Source of the DNA: Clarkia xantiana subsp. parviflora
Lineage: Eukaryota > Streptophyta > Magnoliopsida > Myrtales > Onagraceae
Direction of reading: 5' to 3'
Assembly (NCBI GenBank): GCA_036873135.1
Contig: JAPTYO010000017.1
Span: 3,906,001-3,970,000 of the forward strand
Length of the DNA stretch: 64,000 nt
In this document: piece after piece, positions 8,823-20,200 of the stretch
How positions within the stretch are numbered: the first letter of the stretch is position 1
Layout: each line of letters opens with the position of its first letter
Notes under the pieces: generated by a model
Seen by the model: the letters and a program-made list of their open reading frames with translations, nothing else
Databases searched by the model: none
Told to the model about the DNA's origin: nothing
Made by a program: the position numbers and the translations under genes

Positions 8823-11364
8823 TCAACCCGACGCCACGTCAGGAGCACGACCATCAACGGCATCTCTGCATGCCCCAGATACATCCTCTCCAAACGTGGT
8901 ACCTTCCACGATAATCGGATATCCAGCATCATTGAACATCAACGTACTCACAGGTGTCAGCTTCAATATCCTCGAGGGCATTCCTAACAACCATGGTAGG
9001 GACATACTCCTCAACAGCAATGGGGGCATCTGCCACAGCAGGCGGGGCAACAGTCCCATCTCTAACTCTCAAGGCTACACATGCTCAGTGGCAAACTTGG
9101 AATACGGACCGAGCTGATCAAACTACAAGTTCGGAGCAAGAGCATACACATGCTCGATAAGAACCTTAATAAAGTCATAAAGCATATAATCCGCAACCAC
9201 CAGGACTTCAGCTTGGTAAGACTCGAGAGCCTTGTATTACGCGACGCCCATAACCTTGCCATCCGCAAGGGACTTCTCCTTCATGGCCCGCAAGGCGAGA
9301 TCATGATCGGCGCTATCTGCAACGGCCTTCGCCTGAAGGGCAGCAATATCAGACTCAAGCGCCGCAATACGAGCCTGACGAGCGGAACTCTCCGCTTGTA
9401 GGTCGAAAACCCTCGTATCCAAGATACGTGCACTCTCCTTAGCACCCTCAGCCTCGAGACAGGAAATCTCAGACTTCTCCATAAACATCTTCTTCTCCTC
9501 TGCGAGTTCAATCACGAAGGAGGAGTGATTGGCCATCTGAATGACAACCTACAATAATAAACAACAACTAAGTTGCAGTAACGAATAGAAGCATACATAC
9601 AAGGCATGATGGAGTAAGGATAGATACCCACAGGTGCAAAGCACGACAGTGCACCCTCAGCACATGCTTGCGCACCCTCGGGGTCACTGGGGCGAATCCT
9701 CCGATCCTCAGGAGGAATAATCTACAGAAGAACACGAACTCCCACCTCAGGAGTGGTCAAGCTAACCTCCTTCGCAAAGCGAGGCCCTCCGGCAGAGAAG
9801 GATACCCACTCATCACCCACAACAGAGTCCTTGGAGGGACAAACCAGCTCGGCCCGTGTAAGGGCAGAAACTAGCAGAACAACTATAAACATATGCAAAG
9901 ATAAAAAAGACGATCCAAATACACTAAGTATAGAAAAAATACAAGAACAATCAATATACCTGTGCGGGGAGGCCCTTCCTCCGAAGCCCGGTCCCTCGAC
10001 TGGGGGGCAGGCATCACGGGTACGGCAGGTGTGCGGGCTTCAGTTCCTTTCCCCTTGCTAAGTGGAGTTCTCAACGCCTCGCCACTGCCAGACTTGGAGC
10101 GCTTAGGATCGCTCGAGGGCTGCACCTCGGAGTCAGGATGCTTCGCCTTGGCCCGAGGCGTAGTGTCGACAGTCGTAACAACTCGCTCTGCCACGAGTGG
10201 GGATCGACCTACAAACAAGAACAAAGCAAGAGAAAAACAAAGGCATTGGACACAGACAAGTAAAATGATTGCGCAAATATACAACTTACCCGCACTCCCT
10301 TTGCCACGTCCAGACCTCATGCCCTGGAGAACAGCAGATATGTCCGTGCGTCCGCTCCGTGCAGCGGAGCAGCACCTCCCTGAGAGCCCGCTTGCAAGCA
10401 GGAAGTTTTTCCATGACACCAGCCTACATCACAACACAAGGAAGTTATAAAGGTTCATAACATACAAAAGTACCTCCCGAAGGAGGAGAGTGCAAATCCC
10501 AGCCCTGCGCAAATCTCGCTCCTTCACACAAGACAAGGTCGTGTATGCACGCGCCTTGTGCGCCCGATACACCTTCTTCATCACTTCTTTGTCAGACTCG
10601 GAGAATTCACGAAAAGATGGCACGGGATCAGGTTTTGTAACCCGAATAATACGCCAATTCATCCCAGGATCGTCAGTGAAGAAATAGTGTTTTTGCCAAT
10701 GACTCTTCGACCAGTCTACAGCAGTAACAAATCGAAGAGTGCTATCCCATTTCACTTCGCCCAATCCAAGATCAGCAAACTCCTTTCCCCTCATCAAAGG
10801 CCAGCGGATAGAAATGGAACATAACCCAGATGCATTCGGACGTTGGAGTCGGAAGAAGCATCGAAAGAGCAAGGTCGAATAACTCCAGGACTGTTGATGG
10901 CATAGTACTTGGAAGCAAACCCATTACCGTATCGCAGCAGGCGCAATATCAAGAGGAGAGATCCTATAATAACGACACAACTTCCGCAAGTCTGAACAGT
11001 AAGGGAAGCGCAGTCCCATCCGAATCTGGAAGGCGTAAATAGCAGGCAAATAATCCGGAGGAACAGTGGGCATTCCCAGACTAGCATTAGGAATAACATC
11101 AAACAGGTAGATTGCCTCTCTGAAAGGACAAAGCCCAGAACGAACGACAAGGCGATGATACTAATCATAATCCAATTTGTTGCCCATAAAGGTTTGCACC
11201 AAGTCCTCCGACTCCACGCGAGGCTCCAACTCGGAGGAAGAAGTTACATCATTCGTAGTTTCCGGCTCGGAAGAATCCGTAAACTCCAAAGACTCCGACT
11301 CGGAATCAGAATCCGAATAAGAAAGAAATCTAACAGAAGGGGTAGGAATATGAGACTTACTCAT
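8823..11364 (-). pseudogene. Diverged antisense ORF of a Tat-type remnant (element E)
   Basis: Read on the minus strand, an N-terminus beginning MSKSHIP with an Asp/Ser/Glu-rich stretch starts at 11364. A region with YRISPLDIAPAAIR aligns with YRTHPTTFSPHAIR of the B gene, then SHWQKHYFF with SSWKKSYFF, then VKERDLRRAGI with VERDLVHAGI. A Lys/Ser/Pro-rich segment lies at about 10200-9960, and a coiled-coil stretch at 9536-9237 ends the recognisable part before an Ala/Asp-rich tail. Introns must separate these pieces, but I could not fix every junction. A TAA stop interrupts the frame near 10925. Its orientation implies that the parent element ran on the plus strand, with its gag-pol to the left, probably beyond inserted element A. 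Confidence 0.6.
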
Positions 11365-12664
11365 GTTCACAAAGCCAGCAAGTCGAGAAGGTAGTCCTAA
11401 GGATGGACGCCCCAGCTTCTCACAACACAACTCCTACAAGGATACAACTACAACTCGTTCAATACATACGCGTACACCCAACGTGTTAACAACCTCTATG
11501 CGACAAACGTCCCCCGCTCGGGGGCAACATCATGCTCACAAATCTATTAAGTGTTCAACTACTACATAGCGAACATCCTCTATACGAGGGCAACTCTATG
11601 TTAGTAAGGGCCTCATCCCAACACTTACATGATCTACGTGCGTGTATGCACGCCTACGTACCCGCGAGTATCTACGTACACCCACGCTCAACTATATGTG
11701 TTTGCATACACTAATATGTGTTCATGCACCACTCTACGTGCCTACATGCAACTATATGTGCATACATGTACCTATGAGTGCCAATATGTGCATACATGCA
11801 CTTACACATGCTCATGTGTATCTAAGAATGATTACATGCATCTATGCTCACCTACGTGGCCTAAGGCAAATCCCCCAAGGTAACAAGTGCTAATATACTT
11901 ATAGTGCTAACACCTATATGCATGTGCTTATCTAACATGTGTAGGATATGGATACATACATACATCCCCTTTGGGAATACATCTCTTAGTTATAGCTACA
12001 AGCATCTCATACGACCAACTGTGTACATACATGTCACAACAATTCCTTTGGCAATCAAAGATGGCAATCAATAGGGAAGTATCACTCCTACTCTATACAT
12101 ACAAGTGGTAAAACACTTAACCATTTTTATGCTCTTTTTTGCTATGCTTAACTATCCTAGGCATTTCATCAAACACTTGGTGGGCATGGATGATCAAGTT
12201 CAAAATCAAGACAAAGATGAACCGAATTGATGCAATTAAAGGCATTGGCATACCTGGAAACGGTTCTAATCAACCTCAAAAAACCGAATCGACTCAAAAA
12301 ACGAGGCCACGAGCTAGTACTTTAGCCCGTCCCGTCGCCGGAGCTCTGCCCGCTGCGCCGCTGTGGTCGCTGCCGTCCGCCGCCATGGCTGCCGCTGGAC
12401 TCGCCGCCACGATCTGGGTCTCCTGGTGAGTGGTGGTTGGCCGGTGGTGGAAGGGGTGTTAGTGGATGAGTGGTTTGAGTGCTAAGTCACTTACTCTCTA
12501 AGAAATGGAGAAGACAACTCTAAAAAGGGGGAAGACAAAGTGTGGTGATATTTGAATTCACTCCTTTATATACACCTAAGGTAACATCTTTCTGCTTCCA
12601 TATTTTTTCTATCTCCTTTGGAAAGAATTCATAACACCTATGCATGTTTACAAATCCATACATA
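11365..12664. other. Gene-free stretch upstream of the E antisense gene
   Basis: No gene I can support. About 11630-11860 is low-complexity DNA rich in TATGTGCATACATGCAC-like alternating purine-pyrimidine words. On the minus strand a TATATAAA (12565-12572) is followed by a CT-rich leader and an ATG at 12386 with a GC-rich context, possibly the promoter and first exon of the E antisense gene; the reading frame closes after about 30 codons. Element C is inserted immediately to the right, at TSD CACGC (12665-12669). Confidence 0.4.
12565..12572 (-). promoter_or_regulatory. Possible TATA box on the minus strand upstream of the E antisense gene
   Basis: TATATAAA followed by a pyrimidine-rich leader and an ATG about 180 bases downstream in a GC-rich segment. 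Its distance from the recognised coding region (about 1.2 kb) would require an intron. Confidence 0.3.
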
Positions 12665-12669
12665 CACGC

Positions 12670-13436
12670 TGTTGGGATCAAAGTGACGTGGCCTTGAACT
12701 TCGGGGAATGGACATCCAAGTATCGCCTCAAACTTAGCTCTCTCGAACGCTAAGTTTTCCTCTAAGAGGTTATGTGGGGCGAGAACCTGAAAAAGGGGTG
12801 GGGATGACTCCTGATTCCACTCCGAAGCTTAAGTCAGTAATGGATTTGAGAGTAATAATATATGAACGTATTTAGAAATGACTGAATGTAATGAAGTAAA
12901 TAGAAATAGTCCCTATTTATAGGGATAAGTTACCGACTTTATATGGCGGTTACCCTCCTTGGGGGGTTTCTCTTCAGAGTCGGTCAAGCAGGTGACAAGC
13001 AGGTCACCACCTGTGTTTACCTCTGGAGGAAGGTTTCCTCTGATGATAGTAACAAGCAGGTCGCCACCTGTGTTTACTTCCGGAGGAAGGTTTCCTCTGA
13101 TGATAGTGACAAGCAGGTCGCCACCTGTCTTTACCTTCGAAGGAAGGTTTCTTCTAATGATGGTGATAAGCAGGTCGCCACCTGTCTTTACCTTCGAAGG
13201 AAGGTTTCTTCTAATAATAATGATAAGCAGGTCGCCACCTGTCTTTACCTTCGAAGGAAGGTTTCTCCTAGTGGCGGGCAGTCATACCTTGGAAGTTGAC
13301 ATTTTCATAAGTTGTCGTCGACCTTTCATCCCTATCTCGTTAAGACGAGTCAGAAAGGTCGGCGGCTCTTCTTTCCCTGCCCTTGAAGGTACTCGACTCT
13401 TGTGCTTTGGCGAGTTTAATCAATCATAACCCAACA
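12670..13436 (-). repeat. 3' LTR of element C (767 bp)
   Basis: Matches 32116-32881 along its length with scattered substitutions. On the minus strand the TATA box is CTATAAATAGGG (near 12914-12923). It contains five 57-bp tandem units (see separate entry). Confidence 0.92.
12995..13275. repeat. 57-bp tandem repeat inside the C LTR
   Basis: Five units; AGGAAGGTTTC(C/T) recurs at 13027, 13084, 13141, 13198 and 13255, exactly 57 apart, each with AAGCAGGTCGCCACCTGT. It lies upstream of the LTR TATA box in element orientation, so it may be a U3 enhancer-type repeat. The open frame across it arises only because 57 is a multiple of three. Confidence 0.9.
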
Positions 13437-13452
13437 CTTGCCCCCGAGACTT
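13437..13452 (-). other. Polypurine tract of element C
   Basis: On the minus strand AAGTCTCGGGGGCAAG directly before the LTR start TGTTGGG, the expected site for plus-strand priming; compare CTTGGGGGCAAA in element B. Confidence 0.7.
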
Positions 13453-13473
13453 AAGTCGTCAACTTTATTTATA

Positions 13474-14214
13474 GGGTTAAAGGTACTTTTCATACCACAT
13501 GTTTGGCCGAATGTGGCTTTTTGTACCGGATGTTTGGTTTTGTATACTTTTGGTACCAAACGTTTGAAAAAATGTGGCTTTTGGTACATCCGTTAGTTGG
13601 CCGTTAGTTTTTTCCGTTAAGTGACATGTGCAAGTCATGTGACCGACCCTAAACTTTCGATTTTGTTCAATTTAGTCCCTCGAATATATTCATAACTTTT
13701 AATTTGTTTAATTTAGTCCCAAAACTTCAAAATCAATTCCAATTGAATCATCGAACCCAATTGACCAAGCCGGATCTAGCCAAGGGCTAGGTCCGAACCT
13801 GGGTTGGGGTCGCCGGGCCCAAGCTGACCCTGACCCAGGGTTGGACCTAGCCCTAGGCTATGTCCGGCTAGGTCCAGCGACCCCGATCCAGGGTCGGACC
13901 TAGCCCTAGGCTAGGTCCGGCTAGGTCAATTGGGTTCAATGGTTAAAGTGGAATTGATTTTGAAGTTTTGGGACTAAATTAAACAAATTAAAAGTTAGGA
14001 ATATTTGAGGGACTAAATTGAATAAAATCAAAAGTTTAGGGTCGGTCACGTGACTTGCACATGTCACTTAACGGAAAAAACTAACGGCCAACTAACGGAT
14101 GTACCAAAAACCACATTTTTTCAAACGTTTGGTACCAAAAGTATACAAAACCAAACATCCGGTACTAAAAGCCACATTCGGCCAAACATGTGGTATGAAA
14201 AGTACCTTTAACCC
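13474..14214. mobile_element. Mutator-like foldback element 1 (741 bp, 9-bp TSD)
   Basis: Terminal inverted repeats begin GGGTTAAAGGTACTTTTCAT and run about 270 bases inward from each end; the centre is GC-rich and itself semi-palindromic (CTAGGTCCGGCTAGGTC words). A perfect 9-bp TSD TTATTTATA lies at 13465-13473 and 14215-14223. No coding capacity. The 9-bp TSD and long inverted repeats fit a non-autonomous Mutator-like element. It sits inside element C, between its LTR and the antisense gene promoter. Confidence 0.9.
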
Positions 14215-14506
14215 TTATTTATATAGGGGAGGTCTTGAGTCGAGTATTACCTCTGACCCTTGGCGAGAATACTCTGTTAGCCGATAGAACTCTTGGGTTC
14301 ACAGAAGTTGAAGAGACTTTAGGTTAGGAACAAGACTTTGGCTCAGTAATTCTGACCATTGAGAGCTCCTTGGAGAGTTGGAGAGTCACCTCGTTAGCCT
14401 ATTGACAGGTGCATGGCAACGGTCTTGTTGTCGGTGAAGGCACCAATGGATGGCTGACCTCGGGAAGGCTTCGCTGGGAAGTTACCCAAGCGACTGAGCT
14501 CTTCAG
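14215..14506. other. Gene-free upstream region of the C antisense gene
   Basis: Nothing recognised apart from the TSD copy at its left edge. It lies between the foldback element and the TATA box at 14507 and so presumably contains the upstream promoter of the antisense gene. Confidence 0.4.
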
Positions 14507-14514
14507 TATAAATA
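14507..14514 (+). promoter_or_regulatory. TATA box of the antisense gene in element C
   Basis: TATAAATA (context CAGTATAAATAGGG) on the plus strand, about 200 bases before the ATG at 14714, with a pyrimidine-rich leader (CTCTTGTTTCTTCTGTC). The LTR promoter of C fires on the other strand, so this would be a separate promoter. Confidence 0.6.
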
Positions 14515-14713
14515 GGGCTTCCACTTTCACTTTTTTACCTCTGCTCTTGTTTCTTCTGTCATCCTGGCGAACAAATATAGCGCTTTTTTCATTAATCCCA
14601 ATTCTCCTCGACCGTGCACTCTTGAAGAGAGGATTTTAGTTGGAGTCGCCACCTCCGACCCTTCTGATCCTGAAAAAGAAGCTTTTTTTCTCCAGTCTCT
14701 CTCTAAAACTCCC

Positions 14714-16467
14714 ATGGCTGCTCAAATTCCCTCAGGTAGTTCTCAAGGGTTTATACCTTCCTTTCCTTCTCCCAAAAAGAACAAATTAACTTGTCATGGA
14801 TTCATAAAAGCCATGTCTTTAGGCAGTCAGAGCGACGCCGAGAACCTTCGATACGCCGGTCCCGTTGGGGAAAAATATCGACCTAGAGAGGAAGATGTCC
14901 TGGTGTATCTAGGTCAGCTCGAGGCGGGACTCTGATTCCCTTTCAGTGATGATTTGAAAGATCTTTGCGAGCATTATCGCATTCATCCTTGCCAACTGAC
15001 GGAGAATGCTATCCGTTTCTAGGTGGGTTTTCGTTGTTTGTGCAACGTCTACCAATGGACGTATTCTTTACGAATTTTTCGGTGTTTTTACCAACTGCGA
15101 AAGAGTCGGGAGATTTTTTATAGCTTCAATAGCCGATGGCCTACTGATGGCGAGTATTCTTGGGAGTCGGCCACAGAGTTGGTGACCGATCTTAGATCTT
15201 ATAATGCCAACTGGAAGAATTACTACTTATTCTGTCGAGAAGGCGTCTCCTGGCCTTTAATTCCCTCCCTTGGTCCCGATTCTGCCCCGACTCTGCGGGG
15301 GTTGACTCCGGAGGTGCTTATCACTATTGGCGAAATTCACGCTATAGTTACCTCTCCCAACTTTATTCCCTAGAACTCTGTGGTTAACACCACAGAGGAG
15401 GCCGTCATCAATGCCTCGATCCGTCTACGACTTGAGGATCCTCCTCTAAATTGGGTAATTTCTTCTTTCATTTCATAGTCGCCTTTTGAATCTTATTTCT
15501 GCTTTCTGTAGGTCGTTTTAAGCATCTTTTTGACGCTCAGGCGGCGACAGGAGTGCCTCTTGCCGAGGATCCGGTTGCAGCGGCCGCGGAGATCGCCCCT
15601 GAACCCATTGACTTCCACGAGGCTCAGCTTGTTTTGGAAGGGTCTTCTCTTGATACCGCTGTAGATTCTGCTGAGGCAGGGGAGGTAACTGAAGCTGCAG
15701 AGGAATTAAGGACCCCTTGAGGAAGGATTAAGAGACCTGCTAAGAAGGGATACGCCAAATCTTCCAAGAAGGCGAGGGTCACCGTTGCCACCACTTTTGT
15801 ATTTCAGGAGACTGTTCCTACAGTTACTCCTATTCTTACTGGCCCTTCTTCCTCCAAAGCTATAGAACCTCATTCTTCGTCGATCTTTTCTTAAGGCTTA
15901 TAAAATCTCTTTAACCTTTTTCTTTTGCAGGAGATGATCCAAAGGGTAAGGCTCGTATGGAGCCTTCCGCTTCGCAAGCCATGACAGGCTTGAGGTTTGA
16001 GGGTCCTCCTTTTGCTTGGAGGATTCTCCATTCTGCCCCCGACTCTTTAAGGGAGGATGTCGACTGGGATCCACTCGCCTCTTTGAAGGGGTACCAACTG
16101 AAGGAGGGTCACTCCATTGCTAATAAAGAGTTGGCTCTCCATCTGGTAAATGCCTCCGTCCCCCCCCCCCTAAGATCGCCCCCGCTTGCCAATTGATTAT
16201 GCGGAGGAGGCTACTCGACAACTCCTGCATCGGCAAGCCAAGGTAAGGGTTTTCAACATTTTTCCTGTTGTTATCTTTTTGGTATAATTTCATACTGAAC
16301 ACGTTTATTCTTTTTCAGGCCACCCGCGACTTCTTTCAGGTTGGTCAACTGATCCTCGACTTGAATGAGGAAATTTCTCTCCTGAGGGGGAAACTCTCCT
16401 CTATAGAGTTAGAGGTGGAGGTGGGGCAACATCTTCGAAGAGAGGTTGCTCGTTTTGAAGAGGAGCT
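14714..16467 (+). pseudogene. Antisense ORF of element C, 5' part (interrupted by element B)
   Basis: Starts MAAQIPS. The conserved core includes LCEHYRIHPCQLTENAIRF, WKNYYLF and a C-terminal coiled coil starting near 16320. At least three introns are implied: GTAATT near 15456 to AG at 15513, an acceptor before GAGATGATCC near 15931, and GTAAGG near 16241 to CAG near 16319. In-frame stops occur at about 14933 (TGA after EAGL), 15020 (TAG after AIRF), 15371 (TAG) and 15718 (TGA). A run of eleven C near 16160 coincides with another frame change. The last exon is cut at 16467 by element B, and the reading frame resumes in phase at 27626. The protein family is the same as in A, B, D and E but clearly diverged. 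Confidence 0.72.
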
Positions 16468-17165
16468 TGATGGGTCCGACTATAGCTGTCAGGCCCTTTA
16501 ACGGCGAGGAAACGGCAAACAGGCCCACCAGGCCCCAAAGTGAAGGTCAAGATGACCTAGGAGAAGGGTCCCGACGAAGGGAGTCCCGACGAGGCAAGGT
16601 CCCGACAGAGTCGGTTCCGACGGTAGAGCTGGAAGCTCCCGATGAGAAGCCTTTAAGTAGGCCCCGATGATGAATCCCTGAGAATGATTGGCCCTGTCAC
16701 GATGACGAGGGGCCCCGAGCGGTGACACAACGAGATAACTCTGGAGTCCCCGACGGGAGTCGGGACTCGTTATCAGAGGATAAAGCCAAGATATGCGGGG
16801 CGTGGCCGAGATACGCGGAACGTGGATTAAGATACACTGAGCGTGGCCGAGATACGCGGGGCATGGCTAAGATACGCGAGATCACGTCCGAGATATGCGG
16901 GATACGGGTTACCAACCCTAAAAGTTCGCCAGGTACCTGAGGTATCTCTTTGCCTATAAAAGGGCAGGAGATCACCTCAGAAAGACTTACTTTGAGTTGA
17001 ATACACTCTGAGTTTATTACTTGCCAGTCATACGAGATACTCATTTAAGCATCGGAGAGGGATTCTGGGTCACCGCCCGGTCTATCCCCTCTTGCAGGAT
17101 TGCGTGGAGTAAAGGAGCTAGGATTGCCGTCAAAGTCCGTACCGGAGTTCCACCGTGATCCAACA
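16468..17165 (+). repeat. 5' LTR of element B (698 bp)
   Basis: Begins TGATGGGTCCGACTATAG, ends CCGTGATCCAACA. U3 holds GTCCCGAC words (16570-16620) and about six copies of a GAGATACGCGGGGC(G/A)TGG-like unit (16788-16900). The TATA box is TATAAAAG at 16955-16962. Confidence 0.95.
16955..16962 (+). promoter_or_regulatory. TATA box of the element B LTR promoter
   Basis: TATAAAAG in the context TTTGCCTATAAAAGGGCAGG; the same sequence recurs in the 3' LTR near 27415-27422. Confidence 0.65.
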
Positions 17166-17166
17166 T

Positions 17167-17183
17167 TGGCGCCGTCTGTGGGA
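17167..17183 (+). other. Primer-binding site of element B
   Basis: TGGCGCCGTCTGTGGGA one base after the 5' LTR, identical to the site of element A. Confidence 0.87.
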
Positions 17184-17219
17184 ATCAAACAAAAAGCTGA
17201 TATGCCTTCTACTCGATCG

Positions 17220-20200
17220 ATGGCGGCTGGCAAGAACAGAAGGGGACAATCCGGTGGTTCCCGTCACCCCGCTGCAACGAATCTGAATTCAGTACCAGAA
17301 CAAGAGGAAAACTAGAACCATCCCCCGGCTGAGCTCTCCCAGACAGGAGGGCACAATGGATCGCATCCCGAAGATGTTGCCCCTCAGCACCAGGACAACA
17401 GGGGGCAGGAGGCTCCCCCAGCTGCAGATTTGACGAGGGCCGTGGCAGAGGCCATGCCCATGTTTCTGGCGGCTGTAGAGGCTCTCTTGGATCGAAGAGA
17501 GGCTGCGAGGAGGCAGGAGGAGATGCCCCCGTTGGAGGAAGCGACCCTGCCAACAGAAGGTCGGAACGCACAGGAAGCCCCGCCCCAAGGCCAAGACAGA
17601 GGTAGGGCAACCGGTCAGCGGGAGAGGTTCGTGGTTGATGGGCCAGGACCAGTACAGCACAGGACCATTCCCCTGAATGGTCCCATCACTCCCGACCAGG
17701 TGGTAAAGATCGTGAACATCTGTATGGGAGAACAGAAGCCGCTGGTGTCGGAGCTGAGGGATCGATCCACTCATCCCTTCGTCCCCCGACTCATTGACAC
17801 CCTAGCCCCGCCTGGGCTAGGCATCCCCACGATAAAGGAGTATGATGGCGAAGGAGATCCAGTTCGCCATGTCCAGAAGCACCTCATGGCGTGTCTGGGA
17901 AGAGCCCCAAGTAAAGACATAGTGTGTACGTTGTTTCCGAACACACTAGGAGATAGGGCCCTGACTTGGTTTTTTTGTCTGCCCCCAGGCTGCATCACTT
18001 GCTTGGCAGACATGCACGATCGATTCATTCAGCAGTACCAGGGTCAGAGGCGTTTATTGAAGAGCGTGAGGTCCCTGACCCAGGTGGTGCAGAGGCCCGA
18101 CGAATCGCTGGCTCATTATTACCAGCGGTACACAGCCAGCGTAGCTGAGATAGACGAAGAAATCTCGGAGGGCGAAACCATCCGCACCTTCATTCGGAAC
18201 CTGACAGCACCCTATGGCTCCGACTTGATGCACAGCGTGGCTGAGAAGGCTGTGTGGAATATGGAGGCATTGCAGAAGAGGGTGAAGCGGCAGATCGATG
18301 TCCAGGAGTCAAAGATAGCCGCGGGAGAACTGGAGCCCCCAAAGTCGAAAAAGGGAAACAGTCAAGTAAACCCTTCGACGATCGTAAGTCAAAAGGTAAA
18401 CCCAACAATGGCAAGAATCGAGGACGTCCGGATCGGAGGGACGACAGACGTTCTTCAAGAAAGGACAAGCGGGAGGATTTTGACATTCCTCTCAACTGCT
18501 CCATGGCGGAAGTGCTGACAGTCATGGAACGACAAGGTATCTCCAGGTACCCCCCGAAGAAAGATGGAGAATTCCTTTGGTCCCGCACAGATCGCTATTG
18601 TCGATTTCACCGCGCAAATGGCCACGACACCAATCACTGCCGGGAACTGAAGAAGGAGATTGAAAAGCTAATCCAGAAGGGAAAGCTCAAGGAATTCGTC
18701 GGGGACAAACGATGCCAGTCCCGCTCTCGGTCCCGATCGCGGTCCCGTTCCCGATCCCGCGATCGGTCCCCGAAAAAGAAGAGAACTGATCCAGAGTCAT
18801 CCGGTGCTCGCAAGGAGAGACGAGTCATCAACGTGATTCATGGAGGATTTGCTGCTGGAGGTGATACCTCATCCGCCCGAGAGGTCTACGCCTCTAGGAT
18901 CCCTACGGCGGTGGTACTGGGTAAGAGGTCCCGATCTTGGACCTTGAAAGAAGAAATGGTAATCTCCTTCTCATCGGAAGACCTCATAGGCGTAGAGACT
19001 CCGCACGACGATGCCTTAGTGGTAACTTTGGATGTAGACGGGTTCGAGATGAAGAGAATTCTAATTGACGGCGGGAGCTCCTCCAACATTCTGTTCATGG
19101 ACGCACTGGAGGCTATGGGGAAAACAAAGAAAGATCTGAAGGAGGCAAATTCCCGATGGTCGGGTTCTCTGGCTCAACCTCCTACCCGCTAGGAGTAATC
19201 ACCTTACCAGTGGAGTTTGGTAGCGGGTGGAAATCAGAAAGGAGGAACGTGGAGTTTGTCGTGGTTAATTCCGTGGGGACTTACAACGCAATTATCGGGA
19301 GAACCACCATTAATCCTCTGATGGCGGTTGCCTCGACTGTGCACCAGAAGATGAAGTTCCCGACCGACCACGGAGTCGGAGAAGTCAAGGGCGACCAGGT
19401 GGCTTCCCGAAAATGCTATGTTAATGCCACCCGGAGGAGGAGGCGAGAGACCATGACTGTCCTCCAGACAGACACAGATCCCAGAGAGGAGTTTGGGCGT
19501 CCCGCCCCCGTAGAAGATCTGAAAGAAGTCGAGATCGATGGACCCCAGAGGAAGGTGAAAATCGGGTCTGCTCTAACTGAAGAGACAGCCCAAAAATTGG
19601 TGGAGTTGTTGAAGGAGTTCAAGGAGCTGTTTGCCTGGTCCCCCAGCGATATGCCAGGAATCAGCCCCGATGTGATCGTGCACGAGCTGAAGATAGACCC
19701 CGCGATCAAGCCTATCACACAGAAAAGGCGTCCGATGGGCACGGATAAAAAGATCGCGATCCAGCAGGAAGTGGGCAGGTTGCTCGACGCTGGGTTTATT
19801 AAGGAGCTCCGATTCCAGACTTGGGTGGCCAACCCAGTGCTGGTAAAGAAGACCAACGGGAAATGGCGAATGTGCGTGGACTTCCGCGACTTAAACAAGG
19901 CTTGCCCAAAGGATTGCTATCCACTCCCGAGGATTGACCAGCTGGTGGATACCACATCGGGACATGAGCTGTTAAGTTTCATGGATGCGTATTCAGGCTA
20001 CAACCAGATCAAGATGGCCAAGGAAGACGCCCCCCACACAGCATTCTACGCAGACAGTGACATCTATCACTACGATGTCATGCCTTTCGGGTTGATCAAT
20101 GCCGGGGCAACCTACCAGCAGATGGTGAACAAGCTGTTTGGAGATATGCTGGGAGAAACCATGGAAGCTTACGTGGATGATATGCTGGTGAAGTCCCGAC

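Noticed and set aside
12943..13429. Open frames of 118 and 156 codons in the C LTR
   Set aside because: Products of a 57-bp tandem repeat whose length is a multiple of three; present in both LTRs, no start context or domain.
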